Source of the DNA: Cymbidium sinense
Lineage: Eukaryota > Streptophyta > Magnoliopsida > Asparagales > Orchidaceae
Reading direction: 5' to 3'
Assembly: GCA_021442155.1 (NCBI GenBank)
Contig: JAKCPB010000339.1
Location: 62,001 to 126,000 of the forward strand
DNA length: 64,000 bases
Below the pieces are notes generated by a model. The model was not told the origin of the DNA, searched no databases, and saw only the letters and a program-made list of their open reading frames with translations. Positions 49,208 through 60,395 of this stretch are shown piece after piece (the first letter of the stretch is position 1; the number at the start of each line of letters is the position of its first letter). Position numbers and translations under genes: made by a program.

Positions 49208-52200
49208 ATTTTTTTTGGAAGAATTGAGGGCTTAACCCAATATTAATTCCAAATGAAGAATGAGTTACGTGTATGTAATTTGAACACAAAAAATAAAGAT
49301 AGTCAGACACAAATGATCGATGAAGGGTCATAGTTGTCAAGTGAAAAACTAAAAAAAATAGAAAACCACTTAGAGAATCAAGAATATAAATCAAAACCAA
49401 AACTGACCACCCATACCGGAGTGCCAGATCCAAAAAACTTCATCGTGGATGAGATCGAAAGGGGTTACCTTCACCCCAAAGGGGAGGGGAGAAATTAGCC
49501 AAGAAGATAAACCAGGTTACTATGAAGGCCTCCAAGCAAGATCCACCAATCATAAAGAACGCCATCCAAAAAGGTCATCATAGTCCACCAGTAGCAACAA
49601 AGCACTCAGCCACAACGAGAAGCAGAAAAAATGACAAAAGGAGAGAATGGAGGGAGATTAATTAAGGCGCTTAAATCTACTCCAAAATGACCGTGAACAA
49701 TGGCCAAGAGTCTTTAAGTATCCATCTTTTCAATTTTCGGCAACCCTCGATTGGATCAGAGATAAGGGAAGATATTGGAGAAGAAGTTAAGGAGAATAAC
49801 ATTATTTCTTTCTCTCAGAAGGTATAAACCATGACAAGATTAGGTAATGGAGTCTAATGAACACTTTATGCTTAAACTCATCCACAAAGCTCGACCTATT
49901 GAAGGGAGGATTGCATTAAAGGAGGTGGCCATTTGGTATCGTGGCTCCAATTTCATAGAGAAAGGACACTAAAAAATAAGTGAGAGTGTGTTTGAGGATA
50001 AGAATGACAAAAGCAGACTATGGAGAGCCCAAGTCCCTCTTGGCAAGTATATCGAGGTTTCAAGTCCCCCATAAAGGCCGCCAAGATGGTATAGTTGATG
50101 GCATGACCCTTATACCATTTATTTGCTCCACACATTGGGATGAGATTCAAATATAGCCTCCTTGAACTCCTTGTTTGAGGGCCCAAATTATACCACTCAA
50201 TAGTTTCTTCACCACCGAAGATAGATAGAATCTTTAGAATATCTTGGGTATGCAAAGGAAACTAGGAGGAATATTCTAGTGTAAGTATGATAATAGAGCT
50301 TAGCATCACATTGTGGGGCCCTAGAAGTGAGACCCTTTAATCACAAGGATGTTAGATAGAGAGGAGCCTCCACACCAAGGATCAGGGAGGAGGGAGAACC
50401 CTTGTCCATTTCCAACCTTGTAAATGAGTTTATCTTTAACCTTGTTGGTAGTGAACTTAATCACTTTCCAAAGAGGGGAGGTTTTGTAGAGGATAGGATT
50501 CCATGGAAGCATATTTACACCATTTTGCAAAGAGGGATTCCCCTTACATAATTTCCAAAGAACTTTGAGCTTGCAAATCGATTTAGGGACAGAGTAGCCA
50601 ATACTCTCCTTTTCCTGTAGAGTGGCAATGAGCCCATGAGATAGTGTAGAGATTCTTAGCTTCCCAATGATAGAGGAAGTTTGCTATGAAGGAGCATATC
50701 TAATTATACCATTAGGGAGAATGGAAGGAAACCAATAGAATAGGTAATTTTTACCGAGGATCTGATTAGGAGCAAGAGAGGAACCTGCATTTCCAACCAG
50801 CCAACCAAGCATGAAGTTTATCAAAGAGAGGATTGAAATATGTCATCTTCATAGGTCCTATGACCAATGGTAAACCAGGTATTTGAGTGGAAAAGATCCA
50901 TTCTTTATATCAAGAATATTAACAAGATCATCCATACCCCCACAATCTTTAGATAAGTAAATAGAGGATTCTTATTATTGACCTCCAATCCAAGATATGA
51001 CTCTATATATTTGAGGTTGAGTCTAAGAGATTGAAGTGAGGAGAGAGTAGCTTCCCCCATTGCCAAGAGATCATCAGCAAAAAGTAGATGAGATATACAA
51101 TAGTCACTGAGGAGAAAGGATTGTACATACAATGGTTTAATTTCCATCATGTGAGAATGTATCCATGGATATAGTGAAAACGAAGGGGGGAGAGAGGACA
51201 TCCTTGTCAAAGATCATTTGCAGAGGAGAAAAAACCTTTTATACTTCCATTCAAGACAATTGAAGGGGACATCCATTAGTGCCTCCACCCATTTAATGAA
51301 CCTGTTTGGGAAACCTTTTGTGAGGAGTCTATGAATGAGAGAATGCCTATTAATCTTATCAAAAGTCTTCCTTAAATCAAATTTGGCAAGTAACTATGAT
51401 TATTATAGGAGGAGAACTTATTACATATCTCATATGCCATAGATAGGTTATCAGCAATATCCCTCCCTTTTATGAATGCAGATTAAGCTGGGTTGATAAG
51501 ATAAGGAAGAAACTTCTATATTCTGCTTGCAAGGACCTTGGCAATGACCTTGTAGAAGTGTCACAAAGGGAGATGGGATGATAATTAGTAATCAAATTTG
51601 AGTGTTTTACCTTAGGGATGAGGGTAAGGTATGCTTATATCGCTAGGGAGTTTACTAGTTTTAAAAGAGAACAACATTTAGAATACTTTCCCGAGTTTCG
51701 TTGGAAAACTTAGAGTTGACCCCATTAGGGGGACTTGTTCTTAGTTATGATTCTAAGAGAAACAAGAATTTCATGGTCAATATCGAAGCTAACTCAAGGG
51801 AGATCACCTAGAGGAAAATTCTATGGGGAGTGTTAGAGACTACATCAATTAAAAGATCATAGTAATACTTACAAAATTCCTCGAATGGCATTTTGATCAA
51901 GAATAACCCCCGATTAGTATACCAATGAGATTAGCATTCTTTCTTTTGATGGAGCAATATAAGAACTTAAGGTCATCTGGTGTTTTTAGCCCGTTGTTTA
52001 ATCCATATACTCCTTTTAGTATAATTTCCATATATATGGATTTAATATCTTTAGCATCAAGATGTTAGGAGTTATTGGGATCACCACAAGCCTTTGCCGG
52101 ATCTTTTCTTGATCACTTCTAAGGAGTCGATTTATTATTGAAGAGGCTTGCCCTTATTTCTTCCTTTGAGTGCCCTGACATGACTAAGTTTTTGGAGAAC

Positions 52201-54235
52201 GAGAGAGGTCTCCTTGTATGTATCTTCCCAAGCCTCGCCATCCCGTATTTGAACGCTTGTGAATGCAGAATTTATCGAAGTTTTGAGAGGATAGGTCTAT
52301 CATTCACCGAAGAGTGAAGAACAATCCCATGCTAGGAAGCTCCAAGCGGACATCATTGATGCGTTTCTGAAATCCAAAGAATTATTTAGGGAGGCCATGT
52401 TACCATTTTCTTTGTTGGTAGGGAACACTATAATGTCCCATGAGAATCCATGGTATGGAGCAAGCCAAATCTCTGAGGAAATTCCATAATGTGACTCTCA
52501 TTTTGGCATCATATGCATAAATATAGGTTAGAGGGGGTGGAACTGGGTACGCCAAGAATTAGTTGATGATTCATGAATATAGGATCAAAAGTCAACTTAT
52601 CGAGCACCATTTAATCCATATGCTACCGAGGAGCACAAAGTTAGATATGCTAGATTGAATTGAGAAGGTGTGGTCATTGAAGGAGGTGTGAGAGGGATTG
52701 TAGCTTTGTCTCTAGAAGGAATAAAAGGTCCAGTGGAAACCTTGATAATCCTTGACAATCAAGCTTCCTTCTGCATGAGACCATGACGCTCCACATCCCA
52801 TGGATGGGGTTTGGGAGGTAGAGGGTGGGCTTGCCCTTTTTTTTTTATTCCATTTGTGGGTAGGGAGGGATGTGAGGAGGAGGAGGATTTAGAGAGGTCC
52901 CTCCCTACTGATGGGATTTACCTAGTGTTTTAGGGATTTTTCATTAGCCTTTTGATGATTCAAGCGCTTGGAGAAAGCTAACGAAAGACCCAACTCAAGA
53001 TCCTCCATTAGTATCGAGATGGCAAGATCGCTTGTTCGATTTAGAGAAGGTTCATCTTCTAAATCTAAGGGGCCTTCAAGGGTGGAGAGAGAGAATGGGA
53101 GGGTGATTCAAATCATTGATGGCTTTTAAGGTAGAGGGAGTAGATGGGATCCTCATTTAGGATTTCTTGTGTGCTAGGTTCTTGAATCTAAGAGTAGAAT
53201 GACTCAGGGGGGAGTCAAGGGGAAATTAGAGAGAGATGTTTGTCAGTCTCTCGAGGGGCTAAACACGGTCATGATTCTTAGCTTGATAGGGACAAGAGTG
53301 ATCATCATGAGAGAAAGTGTTGCACTTAGAGCAAACCGATAGCTTCCAATCATGATAATCTCGAAATTCTTACCATTTAGGTTTATAGGATTCTCGGATG
53401 ATGATGTGTTTTCTGACAATGTATGAGTGAACGTGATTCTTGATTTAGAGGCGGATGTTATCCACGCAGAGAATACCAATATTTGGCCACTTTGGAGAAG
53501 CTATTCATTCCAGAACAAAGAGGGAAGTTAGTTTGATCTAGATAGAAGCTCGATATTTGTTCCTTGGAGAAAGTCCCAAGTCCATTTTGAAAGACAAAGG
53601 GATGACCATTTAGGAAGAAGTGGCCATTGTCCCAAACTGATTATAATCCTCCGCATGTGAATTTAAGAGGAAGAAATCACCTTCCGTTAGAGGTCTAGAT
53701 TCTCTTAAACTTCCATTTCTTCCTTATTGCAACTAGTAGGAAACCATAATAAGTGCCTGGCATGGCCAATCAAGGAAAGATGCCATTCCTTTTGGCCAGC
53801 AGTGAGCTCTTCTTCAGAGAATGAGACTTGTTGAGATTCAGGAGGGATGAATGAGAGGGAGGCTTGACTTTGTCATTCTAAGGAGTTCCTTCCAAATGCT
53901 AGATCTATTTGAGGTCAGATTTGGGAGGCCAAGAATAGAAGATTGAGTGGGGGGGGGGGGGAGGTTAGGGAGGAGGAAGGAGGCGTGGAGAAGGGGTTTG
54001 TTGCTCGAATCCATACCATACCAAGACTAGAAAACCAAAACTATAGATGACCGCCAAGCCTGAGGTCGAGAGGGGAGGGAGCTGGGTGAAGAACAAGGAG
54101 TAGAATCAGAAGGGGGAGAAGAGGGAGCAAGAACATAAAGTGAAAACCCTAGAAACATTCCTCTACACTCAATCTTTTTTTCCCTTCCTCACAAGAAGTT
54201 TCACCGACTTTCGAGGGACCTTTTCTTTTCCAAAA
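49208..54235 (-). pseudogene. L1-type LINE, family L1-3, inserted in the right copy
   Basis: About 5 kb, present only in the right copy, so it arrived after the duplication or was lost from the left. Right to left: ORF1 remains (from about 54130) with GDFFLLKFTCGG-like DUF4283 sequence near 53650, and an intact-looking zinc knuckle VCSKCNTFSHDDHSCP (about 53284-53335, C-x2-C-x4-H-x4-C). Damaged endonuclease follows. RT then has CISHLLFADDLLAMGE with the catalytic FADD intact (51067-51095), followed by SPLWKVIKFT and YKVGNGQGFSLLPDPW (about 50360-50470) and a zf-RVT-type end (about 49955-50250). A T-run at 49208-49216 marks the poly-A 3' end. There are many stops and frameshifts. The family differs from L1-1 and L1-2 in its readable motifs. 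Confidence 0.87.
53949..53961. repeat. Poly-G run of 13
   Basis: A single uninterrupted 13-base G run lies near the 5' end of L1-3, read as poly-C on the element's sense strand. Such runs are rare in this AT-rich window and prone to sequencing or replication error. Confidence 0.95.
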
Positions 54236-57200
54236 TAATAGTATTTTTTTGGGAAATATTCGACCATGCCCAACAATTTCATAGATTAAAAGAAGATTAT
54301 ATACAAATATAAAAAAAATTTGATAAAGAAGAAACCCACAAAAAGTTATAAAAGTAATTACAAAATTGAAATAAGAGTGAGTCAGAATCCAAGTCAAATT
54401 TCAAGAGATCAGCCAAGACTATCTAACATAGGTTTGCACAATCCATGAGTTTAAATCCCTCAAAATGAAAATACATTATCATCTAATCGAGCATGAAGAA
54501 AAGTGAACAATGGCAAAAGGTTCTCAAAATGCAAAGAGCACCTTAATAGCATCATAGAGTAGATTGCTTCTAAATTCCAGCAAAAGAGAGGTATTAGATC
54601 ATCCAGAGGATATAGTGTCAACAGATCAACCACAACCATGTAGAGATAAATGCATCACAAGCAATCAAAAGGCGCAAGCTCAAGGTAACATAAGATAGTC
54701 GGTTGAGCTCAAATAAGAGTTGGAGTTTATCATAGCTCACCAAAAAGAAAAGCCCTGAAAACAAAATGTATCTCCAATTGCTATAAATTTGAGGGAGTGT
54801 CCTTTGAACCAAAGATACCCACTCCAATCCTCTTTATCATAATTTTATAAAAAAAAGAATAAGTAGATTTATGAGAGTAGAAGTCCATTCCTCCATATAC
54901 CTTTTCTATTCCCAATGGGTGTTTTAGATGCGAGTACAATAATCTGGGGTATTTTGGGTATGAGTCAATGACTAGCTTTGATTCACGATAACTTCAGAAA
55001 GTAAAGTGTGAATCAGATAGGGGAACCAATTAAAATTTTGATTGTCAAATCTCTCAAAAAGATAATAACCAGAAAGCCATGGGTCAAAGTAAGAGGAGGT
55101 TGATTTTAGAGGTAACTTTTAGTAATATGCAATTCTTAATTCGGTCATGCATTAGATATTTCCAAAAGAGAGATATTGGATCTCATCTTAAACCAAAGAG
55201 AGCCATAGAACTTGCAACACCAGTTAGCTAGATAAAAATTGAAGTTGTAATGTCTCCAAATGATCTTTGATTTGCACATGAGATTGATGACATCAATATT
55301 AGAGAGCCCATAAATTCTTTTGATATGGTTGTGATATTCCCACTCAATTGTATGCATTTTTTTAACCCATTATGGTGGAGAAAGTTGTTAATGATGGATG
55401 TGAGTTTCTTTCTCAAACCTTTAGATTGATGGAGGATCAACTAGTAAGAAAAGGTAGCTCCACATAGTTGATTTAATTAGTTAGAGTCTCCCTATGAAAA
55501 AGAAATTTTATTTCCATGGAGATAGCCAATACTAAAGTTTATTCATAATTTTAGACAATAAGCTTTGAGCTTTGAGGACGATAGTGACCCCAAGATAATT
55601 CCAAGAGAGAGGCTTGGAGTTAAAACTACGATTTCATAGATTTGTTGTTGTAAATGAGTGTCAATAGATTTAGAGAAACAAATAGTATATTCTAATGGAT
55701 TAACACAAAGACTAGAGGCCAAATTAAAAGCATGGAGAGTAGAAGATGAGCAATTAATAGTTAAGGTGCTTTCCCATAAATAAGAAGATCATCGATATAT
55801 GAGATGAGAAATATTACAACCATTTATCATAGCACTTCCACGCGAGCATCAGGTTGATGAAGGTCCAAGAGTCTAGAAAGAGAATCCATAATAATAGAAA
55901 AAAGATAAGGTTTAGGAGGACAGCCTTGCCTTAAGCCAAAAGAGGATTTGAAATAGCCTCTTATCCCACTATTAATAATTATAGAAAACTGAACTTGTGC
56001 TATGCAGGATTTGATCCATTTAATGAATAAGAGGGGCAGGGGGACTCTATAAGAAGCCTTCATTAAGTCAATTTTGGCAGAATTTCTTGTGAGAGAATGA
56101 AGAATTGAAGCCATATAAGAGTTCATTTGATGTTGCCTATAATATCATGACCAGCAATTAAGGCAGCCTAAGCAGGGTGTATAATACTAGGCAGAATAAG
56201 TTTAAGCCTATCAGTAAGTAATTTGATAATGATTTTGTAGATAGTATTGCAGAGAAAGATAGTCTATAGTCATTGTGAGAGCTCATATGAATAAGAGTGA
56301 TCACAGAGTGTTTAACTCTTTCGAAGAAAAGTGCTGAAAAAGTATTTAATGGCCCTGAATGCATGAAGGATCGGATGGACCAAGTATCTTTAAAGAATTC
56401 AAAAACAAAACCATCTTAGCGGACTTTATCAAAGTCAATACTAAAGAAGGCACCTTTAATCTCGTGTCACCGAGTTAAGAAGTTCTTCACATGATAAATT
56501 GAGGGTGCAACTAACAAGAATATTCACAAGATAGTTACTAGATGCATTTGAGGTGCTATTGAGCATTGAATGAAAGAATGAGATCTTCACTTCCTATGCC
56601 ATCTTGAGTGCAAATGTAAGAGTTGCTTCCTGAGAGCTCTCTCAAATGATTCTTGTTGCTTCTTATTCTAATTTTTTTGATAAAATAATTTGACATCATC
56701 TTCCCCTTTAGCAAGCCAAGTGCATTTTGCTCATTATTTAATCCACTTTTACTCACAAACTAATGCTTCATGTAGTTGTCTTTGATACATGATTTCATTT
56801 TGTTGATTTTTTAGATCAAAAATGGAATTATATATGTTATCATAGGAGTTCCATTTCCAATTGAGGAGGGCAGATTTGATATTTTTTAATTTGTTGCAAA
56901 GAGCAAAAATAAGTCAAGTTGTCCGTTATCCACTTGAGATTGAATTGTTAGGAATGATACTAAAGCTATCCTGGTTATCTATAGTAAAAATAAGCTAAAA
57001 TGCCTATGAGAAGGGATCGAGATGGAGGAAGGGGAGAGTTTAGTTTCCAGTAGGCAGATAAAGTTAATCTTATTATTTTTAACAAGGTTTATGCAGTCAG
57101 TGATGTGGGCATCACTATTGAAATCCAAATAAGGATATTGAGAACATAGTTCACTTGAGATTAGGAGGATTCTACTTTGGGTTTGCCTTTCTTAGGCTTT

Positions 57201-58395
57201 GGGGTGACAGGGAGGAGGAGGTGGAGGAAGTAAGTTTGGTTATGAGGGCTTAGTTGAAAGTTGAGAGGTTGTAAAAGGAGATTAAAATGGGCCTCCTCCT
57301 CTAGATGAGCTCTTTAGAGAGGTCAATTGATCAATATGTTTAGATGAGGTGATGTCATTTATATTGGTTGGGAATCATCAATAGTGGATTCCATGGAGGG
57401 GTCAAAGGCGTATATTGAGGTGAAGGGAGGTGGTTGTTGCTATAGAATTTGGGTAAAATTAATACTACGAGTTGTCCTAGTTCTAGCTCTGCTAAAACTT
57501 CTACCATGATGGGGAAAGAGGGGGGTTTTCAATAGGTAGTTTAGGGCGTTGGTCATGAGCAAATTTTGGCACAAGTTCGACATGAGGAGGGATGTTGTTC
57601 ATAAGTAACATGATGTAATATGTCTTGTCTTTTAATTGTAATTGTAATAAAATCGAGGGTAGAATTAACATTGATCAATGCTAACTCTAGCAAACATGAG
57701 TTGAGTGCCTTTGGCAATGAGAGGATCCACAGCTAGAGCAATACCACTTTTGCTAGCAATCATGAAAATACCATTTTTTAACAAGAGGGGGAGATTTGGG
57801 TACTTAACCCATATAGGTACCTCTTTAATGTCTTCCTTGCTAGTTTAAAATCAAGAGACCACATCTTAAAATGAAAGGGTTACCATGAATAAATTAAGGG
57901 CCACCGTCAAAATGATGTCCAAATCCTCAGATGATTAGATTTAAAAGGAAAAACCTTTAGCAAGAGAGATTAGCTCAACTGCATTCTTAGTTTCCAAATT
58001 TTGTTGATAGCTTGGAGAAGATTACCATAAAAAGGGCACTTACCTAAAGCATAGCCAACCAAAGCAAGGTTCCATTGCTTAGAGCCTTCCTTGATCTCTT
58101 CATCAGAGAAGGAAAGTTTTCATTAGCACAAGATAAACAAGAGGCTAAAATTGGTAGGATTTTGAGAACCCCTTGTTCATAGTGGGAGTCAGCCCTAGAA
58201 GAGAGGCTGGAGGGGTAGAAGAAAGTGGGGAAGGACCCATTTAGGGGCAAGGATTCTAGCAAATAACGAGGAGGGAGGAGATCAGTAGTGCAACAGGGAG
58301 TGTAGAACGAGAAAGGAAGGTAGCAGAGAGAGGGAATAAAAGGCCGAGGAAAACCCTAGCAGAGTGAACATCCATTCTTTTTCACTTGAAACAAC
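54236..58395 (-). pseudogene. L1-type LINE, family L1-2 (right copy)
   Basis: Counterpart of 11550-15985. The endonuclease keeps NSDAHITDC and ICLLETKLS (about 57025-57110), including the Glu that is Lys in the left copy, but has lost the IWNV start by a small deletion. RT keeps YFKSSFGLRQGCP (about 55930-55980; the motif is usually RQGCPLSP) and DSLSRLLDLHQPD. The codons for both catalytic Asp (GATGAT) survive near 55787 but a small deletion shifts the frame. The sequence matching 12100-12570, with part of the zf-RVT domain, is missing at about 54778. It has many stops and is inactive. Confidence 0.87.
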
Positions 58396-58425
58396 AATAT
58401 TCATTCTTTTCTCCTCTCCCATAAT

Positions 58426-58758
58426 GGGGCTATTTGGTTGCCTGCATTTGGAGTGCAGTGTAAACCAAATGCACACATTTTTACTTTTTGGGTGTTTGAT
58501 TGGAAGTAAAGTAAATTTCTAATGTAATGTAATGTATTCCAAATACATTAGAAAATATTGATTGAATTCACTTAATTCCAATAAAACAATAGTGATGTGG
58601 CACCGCCAGCACCACCGCATTTGGGCCATGAGCATCTTGCCATTACTTACTATGCCGCAAAGTCATGAATTTGTAAACTCTCAACCAAATAACTTTAAAG
58701 TAATCTTTACAATTTACATTTTACAATGCATTTAAAATGTGCAACCAAACGTACTATA
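58426..58758. mobile_element. MITE-like element
   Basis: The left end reads GGGGCTATTTGGTTGCCTGC and the right end GTGCAACCAAACGTACTA. These are imperfect inverted termini sharing TTTGGTTGC, about 330 bases apart, with no coding capacity. This resembles non-autonomous hAT or PIF/Harbinger elements. A TAA triplet sits at both sides (about 58422-58424 and 58757-58759) and may be a target duplication. The left copy of the duplication keeps only traces of the left half (about 16030-16190). Confidence 0.5.
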
Positions 58759-59605
58759 AAATGAAGAGGATAAAAGGGCTTATACAAAGAAAATATTTTT
58801 TTTCTTTTAATCATATTAGGATTTGTCAATATGATTTGGGAATTTTTTATATAAACCAACTATTTTTATAGGCTATTCGTCTTTATCTTAGGCTCTTTCA
58901 TTCATACCCAATGTATTTCTCTTACGGACTGTCTATTTATAGGAATAGCTCACCACTTAAAGTATTTGAAATTTTTCATTGGTTGATTATGAAATCAATG
59001 AGCCTCGTTGAAGTGGCTTGTTTTCACAAAAAATGTAGATCCGTCTTTACTCTCTTATAATCGCTGGATATATTGCTATGAAATAGTATTAGGCAATCAC
59101 ATCTTCTCCATTATTCTAGTAGTTGCATGGAGCTATTTTATACATTTTTTTACCTTCTCACATTATGTGTTATAATATTTGGATTCTTATTTAATCTTAG
59201 AATAGACAAATAAAATTTTCATCATATATTTTTCTACAAAATGTTTTATTGATACTGGAAATAGTCTTATGAGGACTATGAAAGAATTTATTTATTTATT
59301 TTCTTATTATTTGTCATTTTAGTAGTACATGTCAAAATGCTCTTAGAAAGAAAACAAATAGGAAAAAAATTTTATTTTATTTCATGAGAGGCTGAATAAT
59401 TTTTAATATTTTGCAAAATTTTTATTTATATTTTATATAATAGTAATAATCAAAACAATTACAAATTTTTTTAAGTATTAATTGATCGGAAAAATGATTA
59501 GAAATATCTTGTATATATAATAATATCACTTGCAGTGTAAAGAAAATTTAATCTAAAAAATATATAGTAATCCTATTTATGTTGAATTATTCAACAATAG
59601 GCTAC
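58759..59605. other. AT-rich spacer
   Basis: No gene or recognisable repeat is seen; there are several poly-A/T runs. Confidence 0.5.
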
Positions 59606-59731
59606 TATATAAGCAGCCCACGATAGAGGCATTAACTCGATCAAAACCTTTCAATTTTAATCATTAACCGTAGTGTCGTTTCTCTCATGGATTTCCTGCT
59701 CTTGATTATCTTCATTTATTACGCATGCTAG
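59606..59731 (+). promoter_or_regulatory. Core-promoter-like TATA box followed by a 14-codon ORF
   Basis: TATATAA lies at 59606-59612. Seventy-five bases downstream an ATG at 59687 opens a 14-codon frame reading MDFLLLIIFIYYAC before a TAG at 59729-59731. The peptide is strongly hydrophobic and looks like the start of a membrane anchor or signal peptide, as in the N-terminus of a secreted or membrane-bound plant protein. It could be the cut-off 5' end of a former gene. Chance is also possible in AT-rich DNA, and no further exon was recognised. Confidence 0.25.
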
Positions 59732-59759
59732 AAAACTAGTTGGTAGAGTAAAGTTTACT

Positions 59760-60395
59760 TAGTTTTGTTGCGAGTCCAAAGACACACACAAATGTTTGAA
59801 GAATTAATAATAAAACTCCAGAATTTTTACATGAAAAAATCTTGAAAAGCGGGGCCTAGCCCAATAAAAATCTTTCACTATGTATCTGTTTTAGAATACA
59901 AAATCTTACCGATAATGAGCTTACAGAATTGTATATAAGAAGGGCTGACAATGGGAATCCTAGAATCAGACAACAATAGCTATATAGTCACGTTCAGGTA
60001 GCTTTAGTAGATGATGGTGAAGGGTCGGACCACGATGATGGTCGTCGTGATGATGACCAGCGAGGGTGGCCGGCGATAGTCGGAGGCGGTGTCCAATGAT
60101 AGTGGTCGGCGGCGATGACCGGCGTCGGTGGTCGGCGATGATGACTGGCGATGATGGTTGATGACGATGATCGGTGATGAGGGCGCACAGGGTGTAAGTG
60201 AACCGGATGAGATTGATGACGTGAGGATTAGCGGTGGCCGAAGGTGGTGGGCAGTGGTTGGCCACCAACGGGTGGTGACCGGCCGAAAGTGGTGGTAACG
60301 ATTGTGCTTGGAGGATTTTCAAGCTTTAGAGCTCTCTCCTCACTCTTGTTTGGGCCCCTCTCATGTGAAGAATGAGGGACTATTTATAGATTGGA
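59760..60395 (-). other. Possible solo LTR (Copia-like), minus strand
   Basis: On the minus strand a consensus TATAAATA box (60381-60390, in TCTATAAATAG) is followed by a leader rich in GAGAGAGCTC, then the GC-rich repeat region, then a segment near 59840-59890 resembling the U5 part of plant Copia LTRs (TTATTGGGCTAGGCCCC and TTTTTCATGTAAAAATTC). The 118-codon frame at 59966-60322 is a translation of the repeat (His- and Pro-rich) and probably not a protein gene. No second LTR was found, so a solo LTR is proposed. An ordinary promoter fragment is the alternative. Confidence 0.4.
60020..60290. repeat. GC-rich GGCGATGATGACC minisatellite-like repeat
   Basis: Irregular tandem words of the type GGCGATGATGACCGGCG, GTGGTCGGCG and GATGATCGGTGATGA fill this stretch, the most GC-rich DNA of the window. 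Units vary in length, in steps of mostly three bases, which keeps frames open on both strands. Confidence 0.75.

Larger units (their letters stand above)
42474..58590 (+). repeat. Right copy of large direct segmental duplication
   Basis: This is the second copy of 2457-16190, same order and orientation, offset by about 40.0 kb at the left end and 42.4 kb at the right. The offset grows because this copy carries an L1-3 insertion (about 5.0 kb) and an inverted fragment (about 1.2 kb), and lacks about 3.4 kb of spacer plus RTE 2 5' sequence and about 0.47 kb of L1-2. Homology starts at GGGAAACC (42474) and fades after GTGATGTG (about 58590). Confidence 0.9.

Noticed and set aside
52801..54130. 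Host gene in the GC-richer stretch upstream of the L1-3 RT
   Set aside because: The minus strand gives DUF4283-like and zinc-knuckle sequence in order, so it is L1-3 ORF1.
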